DNA from: Bdellovibrionaceae bacterium UBA2351
Lineage (GTDB): Bacteria > Bdellovibrionota > Bdellovibrionia > Bdellovibrionales > Bdellovibrionaceae
DNA: 14,562 nt
Assembly: GCA_002344565.1 (NCBI GenBank)
Contig: DDTZ01000203.1
Location: 1-14,562, forward strand
Reading direction: 5' to 3'
The notes beneath the pieces were generated by a model. It ran no database searches. It saw only the letters and a program-made list of their open reading frames with translations, and was not told where the DNA came from. The position numbers and the translations under genes were made by a program. Below, piece by piece: positions 6,407-13,151 of this stretch. Positions within the stretch are counted from its first letter, which is position 1. Each line of letters starts with the position of its first letter.

Positions 6407-8776
6407 ATGAAATTTCAGAAACTAGGAAAGTATACACTTTTAGAACAAATGGCCGCCGGTGGTATGGCGGAAATTCACTTAGCCATTGGCTCAGGCGCCG
6501 AAGGTGTACACAAATTTTTTGCCATCAAGCAAATCCTAACTGCGTATTCTGAAAACGACGATTTCATTACAATGTTCAAAGAGGAAGCCAAAATCGCATC
6601 CCAATTGAATCATTCAAATATTGTGAACATCTTCGACTTCGGTGTTGATAAAATTAGTCAGTTTTACATCGTCATGGAATTCGTTCATGGGAAAAACTTA
6701 AAACAAATCATTCAAGCCCTTGGAAATGAAAACAGAAAGCTCCCTATCGAATTTATTGCTTACATCATTAAGGAAGTTGCGAGTGGATTAGACTATGCTC
6801 ACTCAGCTCGCGACATTTATACAGGTCATCCGTTAAACATTATTCATCGAGACGTGAGTCCACAAAATATCATGGTCAGCTACAATGGCGAAATCAAAGT
6901 TATCGATTTCGGTATTGCTAAATCCACGGCCAAAGCAGATTCCACAGGTTCAGGCACTCTAAAAGGTAAATTCGGTTACATGAGTCCCGAACAAGTTCGT
7001 GGCGAACCAATGGATCATCGTACTGACTTGTTCTCGCTGGGTGTGATTATTTGGGAGTTAGTGGCAAATCGCCGTCTGTTTGCCTCCGAAACTGAAATTG
7101 AAACCCTAAATAAAATCAAACAAGGATTTATTCCGGATTTGTCTTTACATATCGATCCAAAGTACATGGAACTGGTGAATATCGTTAATCGCTGCTTAGC
7201 AAATGACAAGAATCAGCGTTATCAAACTGGACAAGAATTATCAAATGCCATTAGTACCTTCCTAAACATTCACTTCCCGGAATTTAATAAGCACATATTC
7301 AGTGATTATTTAAAAAATACATTCTATCACTCGTACGAAAAGTCCCAAGATAAACTAGTTAAATTTAGTCAGTTGAAATTAAACTCAGATGATTTTTCTG
7401 AGTATTCATATAATCCCGAAAATGAAAATTCAATCAATCAATCTATTATAATGGCCAGCCAAGGTGGAGACGGAAAAACCGGAGCTTCACGTACGAGCAC
7501 CTCATTAAAAGCTTTAAATTTCAAAGTTCAAGATTTAAGTGAGTTTAAAGAATTAGAAACAAAAAAAGATCTAAAGTGGATCTATGGCGCCTTTGCCATC
7601 ATCCTATTATTGATGATTTATTTTGTCGGCTACGAAATGCCTAAAAATAAAACTAAAAACAATGCGGTCATCGTTTCAAATGCCGAAATCGCGAAAAACA
7701 AACTGAATTTATTCAAAAACTTCGAAATGTCTTTCGATAATATTTTGGAAATGTCCGCTATCGGCAACCAAGGCTGTATCCAAACTAACGATAAAAAGAC
7801 CTTCTGCTGGGGTGACAACCGTTTCAATCAGCTTGGCGTAAGCACTAGCAAAGACTATGTTCAAATGTTAGAAATTTCAACGTTTCCAAAATGGGAAGAG
7901 CTAAAAATCGGTCTCTTCCATAGCTGCGGAATTACCAAAGTTCAAAAAGATGGAGCCGCTTGGCACGCCCTAAAATGTTGGGGCGATAATAGTTACGGCC
8001 AAATCGGTGATCCTACTCAACAAAAAGTTCTGACTCCAACGACAGTAGATCCAAATACCCAATACAAATCGATTAGTGTCGGCTTGTATCATACGTGTGG
8101 TATCAGTATTGATGGCTTAGCTAAGTGCTGGGGGCGTGGGGACTTTGTTCAGTTAGGTTTAGGACATATTAAGTCATCAAAAGTTCCTTTGACAGTGGAT
8201 CCAAATGTTAAATTTAAATCGATAGCATCAGGCGCCTATCACACGTGCGGAATTAAAGAAGACGACACGTTACGATGTTGGGGCCGCAGCGATTTTGGAC
8301 AGCTTGGCACCGGCCACGCCCACTACCAAGGCACAATTCAAAATATTGACCCAGAGACTCGATACATGCACATTTCGCTTGGCGATTTCCATACGTGCGG
8401 CATTACCGATCAAAATCAAATTAAATGCTGGGGAAAAAATGATTTTGGCCAAATAGGCGTTGGCCACCAAGAACCCGTTACAAAACCCACCTTAGTTTCC
8501 GCTAATACAAAATTTAAAAAAGTTAAAGTCGGTAAGTTTCATACCTGCGCAGAGACTTTAGCCAATGATTTGTACTGTTGGGGCCGCAACAATTACTTTC
8601 AGTTATCGTCAAAAGAAGTTCCTCATCTATTGTTGCCGGACCTGACTACAAAGTTAAATCCAGTGAGTGACTTTATGTTGGGTGAATTTTCGACCTGCTA
8701 TTCTATGCCAGGAAAGTTGGGTTGCCGCGGTTATCATTGGATCCAAAATACGCGATCTCCTGCAGAAGCTAATTAA
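6407..8776 (+). CDS. Transmembrane Ser/Thr protein kinase with seven-bladed RCC1 ectodomain
   Basis: 789 aa in three parts. Residues 8-285 form a complete Hanks-type kinase: glycine loop AAGGMAE (16-22), AIK with Lys41, an alpha-C glutamate near 59-60, HRD (147-149) with Asn154, DFG (168-170), a Thr/Ser-rich activation loop and SPE (193-195). All catalytic residues are present. A Ser/Asn-rich linker (290-385) leads to one membrane segment (about 390-408). Residues 450-775 carry RCC1-type blades (HTCGI...CWGRxDFGQLG), seven copies spaced almost exactly 50 residues apart, each with a cysteine pair. The topology implied is kinase inside, propeller in the periplasm, acting as a sensor. No Shine-Dalgarno is visible; an AT-rich TTATAT box ends 6 nt before the ATG. 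The gene lies between ftsI and murE on the opposite strand, and its stop is 2 bp from the ftsI stop. A role in wall control is inference from position. Confidence 0.93.
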   Translation: MKFQKLGKYTLLEQMAAGGMAEIHLAIGSGAEGVHKFFAIKQILTAYSENDDFITMFKEEAKIASQLNHSNIVNIFDFGVDKISQFYIVMEFVHGKNLKQIIQALGNENRKLPIEFIAYIIKEVASGLDYAHSARDIYTGHPLNIIHRDVSPQNIMVSYNGEIKVIDFGIAKSTAKADSTGSGTLKGKFGYMSPEQVRGEPMDHRTDLFSLGVIIWELVANRRLFASETEIETLNKIKQGFIPDLSLHIDPKYMELVNIVNRCLANDKNQRYQTGQELSNAISTFLNIHFPEFNKHIFSDYLKNTFYHSYEKSQDKLVKFSQLKLNSDDFSEYSYNPENENSINQSIIMASQGGDGKTGASRTSTSLKALNFKVQDLSEFKELETKKDLKWIYGAFAIILLLMIYFVGYEMPKNKTKNNAVIVSNAEIAKNKLNLFKNFEMSFDNILEMSAIGNQGCIQTNDKKTFCWGDNRFNQLGVSTSKDYVQMLEISTFPKWEELKIGLFHSCGITKVQKDGAAWHALKCWGDNSYGQIGDPTQQKVLTPTTVDPNTQYKSISVGLYHTCGISIDGLAKCWGRGDFVQLGLGHIKSSKVPLTVDPNVKFKSIASGAYHTCGIKEDDTLRCWGRSDFGQLGTGHAHYQGTIQNIDPETRYMHISLGDFHTCGITDQNQIKCWGKNDFGQIGVGHQEPVTKPTLVSANTKFKKVKVGKFHTCAETLANDLYCWGRNNYFQLSSKEVPHLLLPDLTTKLNPVSDFMLGEFSTCYSMPGKLGCRGYHWIQNTRSPAEAN
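7775..8735 (+). repeat. Seven protein-level RCC1 repeats within the kinase gene
   Basis: First cysteines of the blades fall at residues 457, 507, 564, 614, 664, 714 and 764. The spacing is 50 residues except between blades two and three, where blade two holds a seven-residue insertion between its two cysteines. Second cysteines are at 467, 524, 574, 624, 674, 724 and 773; the first six precede WG, the last precedes RG. At DNA level the copies are diverged, so this is an old protein repeat and not a recent tandem duplication. Confidence 0.85.
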
Positions 8777-8778
8777 TC

Positions 8779-10683
8779 TTAGTTCGCCTTCAAAAATACT
8801 CTTACTTTTTTAGTTCCAGTTTCCACATCTTCAGATTCCATCAATTCAACTTTTGATCCCTTGCCATAAAATTCTAGTTCATCCGTTGCGTGAGGCGATT
8901 TAAGAACATCTCTTAAAGACAACGTTTTTGTTTCGTTCGCAGCATCACTAGATTGTGATTTTGATTTTGGCTTTGACGGTCTGTTTTTATCAAAACCAGC
9001 GACTAAGTTTTTGTCCGATATTAAATTTGGCACCATTCCATCTTTACGCGCCAAGAACGATGCTACTTTGGCAAATACAGGTGCCGCCACCTGAGACCCG
9101 TAGAACGATTTCTTTGGAGTATCGACCATCACGTAAATTACATATTTGGGTTCATGGACGGGAATAAATCCGATAAAACTTGAAAGATAGGCGTTTGGTT
9201 CATAGCCACGAAACTTCTGACTTGCTTTCTGAGCCGTTCCTGTTTTGCCGCCGATCAAGAAACCGGGAACTTTGGCATTTACACCCGTTCCACCTTCGTG
9301 TGTAACCGATGACAACATCACTTTAAGTAAATCTGACGTTTTTTTAGATATCACGCGCGTAGCCGGTACTTTTTCCATTTCAGTATATTCTAATGTTTCT
9401 GTATTACGACGTCCTTTAACTAAGACTGGACGATTTAACATTCCACCGTTAACTAGGGCCGCGAAAGAATTCGTCAATTGAAGCGCATTTACCGAGATAC
9501 CTTGTCCAAAAGAAATATTGGCTAACAAATGTGAATTCCAAGGCGTTTCGTGCAATACACCTTTAGATTCACCTGGAAAATCAACCATCGTTTTTTGACT
9601 AAAACCAAACTTCACAAGGCCATCACGCAGTCTATCAGCACCTAGTTGAAAACCAACCTTGGCGACTCCAATATTCGAAGAGAATGCTAAAATTTCCGAC
9701 GGACTCAAATAGGCAAACTGATGATGCTGATCAGATTCTTTAATCCAGCGATCAGCTACTTTCATTTTTCCGTACTCGCAAAATATTTTCGAGTTTGCCT
9801 GTATCAGGTTTTCTTCCAAACCTAGCGCCATTACAAATGGCTTCAAAGTCGATCCGGGCTCAAACACGTCAGTAATAGCTTTCTGTTTTAAAACCAAATC
9901 ATGACGTCCCGTATTTGTTAGCGAAACCATCGAACGAATTTCAGAAGTAGCGGCATCAAGTACGATACCAACCGCACCCTCGCCTTCGAATTTTTGCATA
10001 GTTTCTTTCAATTGAGTTTCAAAGTAGAACTGCAAGTCAGTATCAATCGTCATCACCAGATCATTACCCATCTGATTTTCTGTAACAATCATACCATCGA
10101 TATTCAAAGGTCTACCGCGCGCATCCCGTTTTACATTTACTTTTTCACTGTCACCGGCAATTTGCTTGTCATATCTTAACTCTAAACCTTCTAATCCGTT
10201 TCCTTCTTGCCCAACTAGTCCAATTATTCCTTTATATAGGTTTTCAAAAGGATACACGCGTTTCCATTCCTGGACAGAAGAAATCCCGGCTAGGTCTGCC
10301 GCTTTCACACGTGCAAATTTGTTATCATCAATGAACCGCTGCAACCAAACAAAACGACGATTTTTATCTTTGATTCGCGAATAAATCGATTCGTAACTGA
10401 CACCTAACAATTTACTTAATTGCTTAGCTGTTGCTTTAGGAGCTTTGATCAGCTTGGGATCAGCATAAATGGAATAGGAAATCTGCGACATCGCGATTTC
10501 GCGTTTGTCTTTATCCAGAAAACTGCCACGTTGAGAGTTTAATTTAATTCGCGTCTGGTACTTTCGCTCTTGCAGTTGCGCTAGTTTTTCATTAGGCCAC
10601 ACCTGAATATAAAATGCGCGGGATAGTACCAACAACCAGACGGTTGAAAAAAATAAAAATATTATAATAATTCTAGCTTTCAA
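8779..10683 (-). CDS. ftsI: Septal peptidoglycan transpeptidase FtsI (class B PBP) with PASTA-like C-terminus
   Basis: Class B penicillin-binding protein cross-linking septal peptidoglycan in the periplasm, anchored by an N-terminal membrane segment (residues 4-23). 634 aa, somewhat longer than typical Gram-negative FtsI. The dimerisation/pedestal region has RGSFLDKD (52-59) and GLEGLELRYD (163-172). The transpeptidase domain has SxxK as S278-TLK281 (EPGSTLKPF), SxN as S335-S-N337, and KTG at 480-482 (GGKTGTAQ). A polar linker (565-585) is followed by a segment at 588-632 with SLRDVLK and GKGSKVE that resembles one degenerate PASTA domain; that assignment is by eye. The start is a TTG at 10683 overlapping the ftsL stop as TTGA; no ATG gives a better N-terminus, and an AGGA lies about a dozen bases upstream. 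Its stop lies 2 bp from the stop of the convergent kinase. Confidence 0.95.
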   Translation of the reverse strand: MKARIIIIFLFFSTVWLLVLSRAFYIQVWPNEKLAQLQERKYQTRIKLNSQRGSFLDKDKREIAMSQISYSIYADPKLIKAPKATAKQLSKLLGVSYESIYSRIKDKNRRFVWLQRFIDDNKFARVKAADLAGISSVQEWKRVYPFENLYKGIIGLVGQEGNGLEGLELRYDKQIAGDSEKVNVKRDARGRPLNIDGMIVTENQMGNDLVMTIDTDLQFYFETQLKETMQKFEGEGAVGIVLDAATSEIRSMVSLTNTGRHDLVLKQKAITDVFEPGSTLKPFVMALGLEENLIQANSKIFCEYGKMKVADRWIKESDQHHQFAYLSPSEILAFSSNIGVAKVGFQLGADRLRDGLVKFGFSQKTMVDFPGESKGVLHETPWNSHLLANISFGQGISVNALQLTNSFAALVNGGMLNRPVLVKGRRNTETLEYTEMEKVPATRVISKKTSDLLKVMLSSVTHEGGTGVNAKVPGFLIGGKTGTAQKASQKFRGYEPNAYLSSFIGFIPVHEPKYVIYVMVDTPKKSFYGSQVAAPVFAKVASFLARKDGMVPNLISDKNLVAGFDKNRPSKPKSKSQSSDAANETKTLSLRDVLKSPHATDELEFYGKGSKVELMESEDVETGTKKVRVFLKAN

Positions 10684-11009
10684 TCGAAAGATTTTCCTTT
10701 TTCGTTAAGCTGTGGAGTTGGCGACGCCAAATGAATGATCTGATTCAATTCCGGGTTTCGTAGAGTTAGTCTATGTTTTGCAAACGACATGATTTGGGAC
10801 GGGATCGCAAGCTTTGCTAAGTCGATTTCTTTAACTTTTCTTTCGATTTCTATTTTTTTATTCTGTTGAGCCAAATAGTAAATTTGATATCCCAACCGGC
10901 GCTCTTCCATATGCAAAAATGCGATAAGAAATAACGTACCTACCAAAATCATAATGCTTAAAAACGGATTAATATCTTTACGATTACGTTTATAAAAGAC
11001 CGAGTTCAT
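10680..11009 (-). CDS. ftsL: Cell division protein FtsL
   Basis: 109 aa with the FtsL architecture: a short basic cytoplasmic tail (KRNRKD), one membrane segment (about 15-33) and a periplasmic helical, coiled-coil-like stretch (34-70, MEERRLGYQIYYLAQQNKKI and on). A short C-terminal segment follows with AKHRLTLRNPELNQIIHL-type sequence, as in FtsL proteins. FtsL is a scaffold linking FtsB/FtsQ to the FtsW-FtsI synthase at the septum. Sequence similarity in this family is always weak, so the call rests on size, topology and place between rsmH and ftsI. The ATG has AGAGG 6 nt upstream. The stop overlaps the ftsI start by 4 bp, so the two are translationally coupled. Confidence 0.9.
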   Translation of the reverse strand: MNSVFYKRNRKDINPFLSIMILVGTLFLIAFLHMEERRLGYQIYYLAQQNKKIEIERKVKEIDLAKLAIPSQIMSFAKHRLTLRNPELNQIIHLASPTPQLNEKGKSFD

Positions 11010-11015
11010 CCATGA

Positions 11016-11020
11016 CCTCT
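11016..11020 (-). promoter_or_regulatory. Ribosome binding site of ftsL
   Basis: AGAGG on the minus strand, 6 nt before the ftsL ATG, preceded by a second AGAGG 7 bases further upstream. It is a well-formed site, in contrast to rsmH at the head of the cluster. Confidence 0.7.
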
Positions 11021-11038
11021 TTCCTCTAATTAAACCGT

Positions 11039-11044
11039 ATTGTA
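11039..11044 (-). promoter_or_regulatory. Candidate -10 box of a separate ftsL-ftsI promoter
   Basis: TACAAT (11044-11039 on the minus strand) matches five of six consensus bases and would start transcription near 11032, giving a leader of about 22 nt that contains the ftsL ribosome site. No good -35 is visible; the spacer region is a pyrimidine tract. Confidence 0.35.
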
Positions 11045-11055
11045 GAGGAAAAGGG

Positions 11056-11101
11056 AAAAACTAAGACGATAGCCGCCAGACCTCTAGACCGGACTATCTG
11101 T
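11056..11101 (-). terminator. Terminator- or attenuator-like hairpin between rsmH and ftsL
   Basis: Read on the minus strand, GATAGTC (11098-11092) pairs with GGCTATC (11074-11068), seven pairs with one G-U. A partly paired loop carries a GGTCT-AGA-GGTCT direct repeat. The outer CTA/TAG can pair further and is followed at once by TTTTT (11060-11056). The stem is imperfect, so it may be a weak terminator or attenuator reducing read-through from rsmH into ftsL-ftsI. Confidence 0.4.
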
Positions 11102-11115
11102 AGGTCGAGTCCTAA

Positions 11116-11988
11116 CTAGGTGCGAACAAAAACACGTAATTTGGCGCTTCGACTGCGTGGGTTTGCGAGTTCTTCTTCACGTGTTGGATGCGTCACCTTA
11201 CGACGAAGTGGTTCACCCAATTCTGGATAAATACGAAAGAGATTTTTAACAATACGATCTTCCAATGAATGGAATGTGATAACTGCCAACCGACCATTTT
11301 TATTTAATTTTTCCATGAGTTTCGGCAGTACCTGATCTACAACTTCCAATTCACGATTTACTTTTAGGCGTAACGCCATGAAATATTGAGTGGCAGGATG
11401 AAAACCCTTTTTTCGCCAACCATCTACGCGTTCGATTAATCCCGAGAGTTGTTTTGTCGTCGTAAACGGAGCTGTTTTACGATCTTCGATAATAGCGCGA
11501 ACAACGCGGAATGGATTATGAATCTCTCCAAAGGTCTTGAACAAGACAACTAGGTCATTCTCGCTCATATTATTCACAAGATCGGCCGCCGTCTCGCCCT
11601 CAAGATTGTTCATACGCATATCTAATGGACCATCGTGATAAAAACTAAACCCGCGCTCTGGTTGATCTAGTTGAGGAGAACTGACTCCCAAATCAAGGAG
11701 TGCGAAATCAATTCCGCCACTATAGTGTTTATCAAAATTAAGAAAGTTGTCCTGATATAATTTCAACTTTTGGGACTGAATCAAATCACTGAAATGCTCT
11801 TTAGCGTAGGCGTGCGCGTCCGGGTCCTGGTCAAAAGCCACCGTCTGCATATTAGGATTTCGCGCTAAAAGTAGTTTATAGTGTCCACCACGTCCGAAGG
11901 TCCCATCCATATAAACGATCTCAGATTGATCTACAAAAGGTTCAAAAGCAGTGACTATTTCATTCGAAAGGACCGGTATATGAAGCAT
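11116..11988 (-). CDS. rsmH: 16S rRNA (cytosine(1402)-N(4))-methyltransferase RsmH (MraW)
   Basis: S-adenosylmethionine-dependent methyltransferase that modifies C1402 in the ribosomal P site; commonly the first or second gene of dcw clusters. Numbered from the ATG at 11988 (290 aa): the typical opening MLHIPVLSNE, SAM-binding DGTFGRGGH (28-36), DLGVSSPQLD (99-108), RGFSF (112-116), PLDMRM (121-126), HPATQYFMALRL (197-208), ITFHSLEDRIVK (237-248) and NPRSRSAKLR (276-285). The frame stays open 36 codons further upstream to an ATG at 12096, but that extension lacks family similarity and would overlap the zinc-ribbon gene; it is rejected. No Shine-Dalgarno precedes the ATG, and a strong promoter-like pair ends 6 nt before it. 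mraZ, the usual upstream gene, is absent. ftsL follows after 106 bp. Confidence 0.96.
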   Translation of the reverse strand: MLHIPVLSNEIVTAFEPFVDQSEIVYMDGTFGRGGHYKLLLARNPNMQTVAFDQDPDAHAYAKEHFSDLIQSQKLKLYQDNFLNFDKHYSGGIDFALLDLGVSSPQLDQPERGFSFYHDGPLDMRMNNLEGETAADLVNNMSENDLVVLFKTFGEIHNPFRVVRAIIEDRKTAPFTTTKQLSGLIERVDGWRKKGFHPATQYFMALRLKVNRELEVVDQVLPKLMEKLNKNGRLAVITFHSLEDRIVKNLFRIYPELGEPLRRKVTHPTREEELANPRSRSAKLRVFVRT

Positions 11989-11994
11989 GGGCCG

Positions 11995-12023
11995 AAAGTA
12001 AGAATTTTTTAATTGTGCGTCAA
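11995..12023 (-). promoter_or_regulatory. Candidate leaderless promoter of rsmH
   Basis: On the minus strand TTGACG (12023-12018, five of six), a 17-bp spacer, TACTTT (12000-11995), then 6 nt to the rsmH ATG. The spacing and the good -35 make it the best promoter of the leaderless type in this window. Its -35 shares base 12018 with the -35 of the opposing promoter. Confidence 0.5.
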
Positions 12024-12041
12024 TGGCTATTCTCTTATCCT
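12013..12041 (+). promoter_or_regulatory. Candidate leaderless promoter of the zinc-ribbon gene
   Basis: TTGTGC (12013-12018, three of six), a 17-bp spacer, TATCCT (12036-12041, four of six), then 6 nt to the ATG at 12048. No Shine-Dalgarno sequence is present. It is laid out as the mirror image of the rsmH promoter. Confidence 0.4.
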
Positions 12042-12047
12042 GTAGAT

Positions 12048-13115
12048 ATGTTAGTGAGATGTCCGAAATGCCATTTTGAACAACCCAAAGATCCATTCTG
12101 CGCCAAATGTGGAATTGAAATGGCTAGCTATAAGCCACCAGCTGACACACTCATTGGCAAGATTCTAAAGAACGCCACGGCTGTATTTTTTATCGTGGTA
12201 GTGGCTTTATTCGCGGGGACCTTTTATTTCTTTAAAACCAATCGCGCACAACAGGATGGACTAGGGCAAGGTTACAAAAAATCGGGCCTACTGTCTCAAA
12301 GGCAATATATTAACGAAGACTCGCCCGAGATCGAAGTCACGGGCGGCGTAAAAGGCGAATCCAGTGGAACCGGGACTCAAGCATCCGAAGTGCCCCCACC
12401 CACAGCAGCTACGGAACCTGCAGTTTCTGAGGAATTAAAAGACATTAAAAATCAAACTCCCGAAGAAATTCGTGAACACTTAGAAAGCCAACTCTTTAAA
12501 AAAGATACTGGAGCCAAGGATGAAGCTGCGGCAATGACTAAGTATGATGTGAAGGTCTATTTTGCCGAAGTCTCATCAAAAGGTATCGATATGCTTTATC
12601 AAGAAGCGCGGGCAAATGGGCAAATGGTTAATACTGATTTTGCTCAGGGTGTGATTAATATGCCTATGACTCGTGTTTTATCTTATCGTGATGACTTTAA
12701 TGTCTATACCGAGCTGTCCAAAACTGTAGAGAAAAATAAACCTCTTGATTGGTTTCAAGGTCTAAAGAGCGCCGGAGCCGATGGCGATATCGGCATTACT
12801 CATACGTTAACCATTAAGGATAGCCCAAACGGACGACTTCAGCTGGATGTCAAAATCTCTAAACGCTTTCAAGTCGGCGGTCAGAGTTCGGGAGCTAAAA
12901 GTTTCCAAAATACCGACTATATCGGCGGTGGTGAATTCGAAATCGAATCAGGCCGGACACAAACGTTCTACATGGCTGAAATACTTTCAAAATTTCCAAT
13001 GGCGGCTCAACAAGACTACCTTATGGCTATCAGCCCATTTGAGATTTATAAGTCACAGAACTTCCTTGGCGGAAAAACTTTCTCAGTATTTTTTTACACT
13101 ATCGAAAATAAATAG
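12048..13115 (+). CDS. Zinc-ribbon, single-membrane-pass protein of unknown function
   Basis: 355 aa. The N-terminus is a compact zinc ribbon: CPKC (5-8) and CAKC (18-21), directly at the start, which supports the ATG at 12048 over a GTG at 12015. One membrane segment follows (about 44-62, AVFFIVVVALFAGTFYFF), then a low-complexity Gly/Ser/Pro/Glu linker (70-130). The globular domain (165-355) I do not recognise; it looks mixed alpha/beta with a beta-rich end (LQLDVKISKRFQVGG, GGEFEIESGRTQTFYMAE). The ribbon would be cytoplasmic and the C-terminal domain periplasmic. The gene diverges from rsmH with 59 bp between starts, sharing a promoter region, and the phosphoribosyltransferase-like gene follows 36 bp downstream. 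Zinc-ribbon-plus-membrane proteins are frequent in Bdellovibrio-type genomes, but no function can be assigned. Confidence 0.85.
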   Translation: MLVRCPKCHFEQPKDPFCAKCGIEMASYKPPADTLIGKILKNATAVFFIVVVALFAGTFYFFKTNRAQQDGLGQGYKKSGLLSQRQYINEDSPEIEVTGGVKGESSGTGTQASEVPPPTAATEPAVSEELKDIKNQTPEEIREHLESQLFKKDTGAKDEAAAMTKYDVKVYFAEVSSKGIDMLYQEARANGQMVNTDFAQGVINMPMTRVLSYRDDFNVYTELSKTVEKNKPLDWFQGLKSAGADGDIGITHTLTIKDSPNGRLQLDVKISKRFQVGGQSSGAKSFQNTDYIGGGEFEIESGRTQTFYMAEILSKFPMAAQQDYLMAISPFEIYKSQNFLGGKTFSVFFYTIENK

Positions 13116-13151
13116 AGAACTTGCGCGTAAGCTTTGATAAAAGACCCCGTA

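Noticed and set aside
7015..8470. Minus-strand open frames opposite the kinase gene
   Set aside because: Short, without ribosome sites, and entirely covered by the kinase and RCC1 domains.
7775..8735. DNA tandem repeat or CRISPR-like array
   Set aside because: Periodicity is at protein level (150-base period of RCC1 blades); the nucleotide copies are diverged and there are no identical repeat units with spacers.
5687..8776. Recent horizontal insertion into the dcw cluster
   Set aside because: No insertion sequence, flanking repeats, integrase or obvious composition shift is visible; the genes are tightly packed and look long settled, although the split of the cluster remains notable.
12015..12047. 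Upstream GTG start for the zinc-ribbon protein
   Set aside because: The zinc ribbon begins right after the ATG at 12048, and the extension would cover its own -35/-10 elements and overlap the rsmH upstream region.
11989..12096. N-terminal extension of rsmH to an upstream ATG at 12096
   Set aside because: RsmH proteins begin close to the HIPVL motif; the extra 36 codons have no family similarity, contain the promoter region and overlap the zinc-ribbon gene start.
12847..13137. Plus-strand frame overlapping the end of the zinc-ribbon gene
   Set aside because: Out-of-frame reading of a coding region; no domain and no ribosome site.
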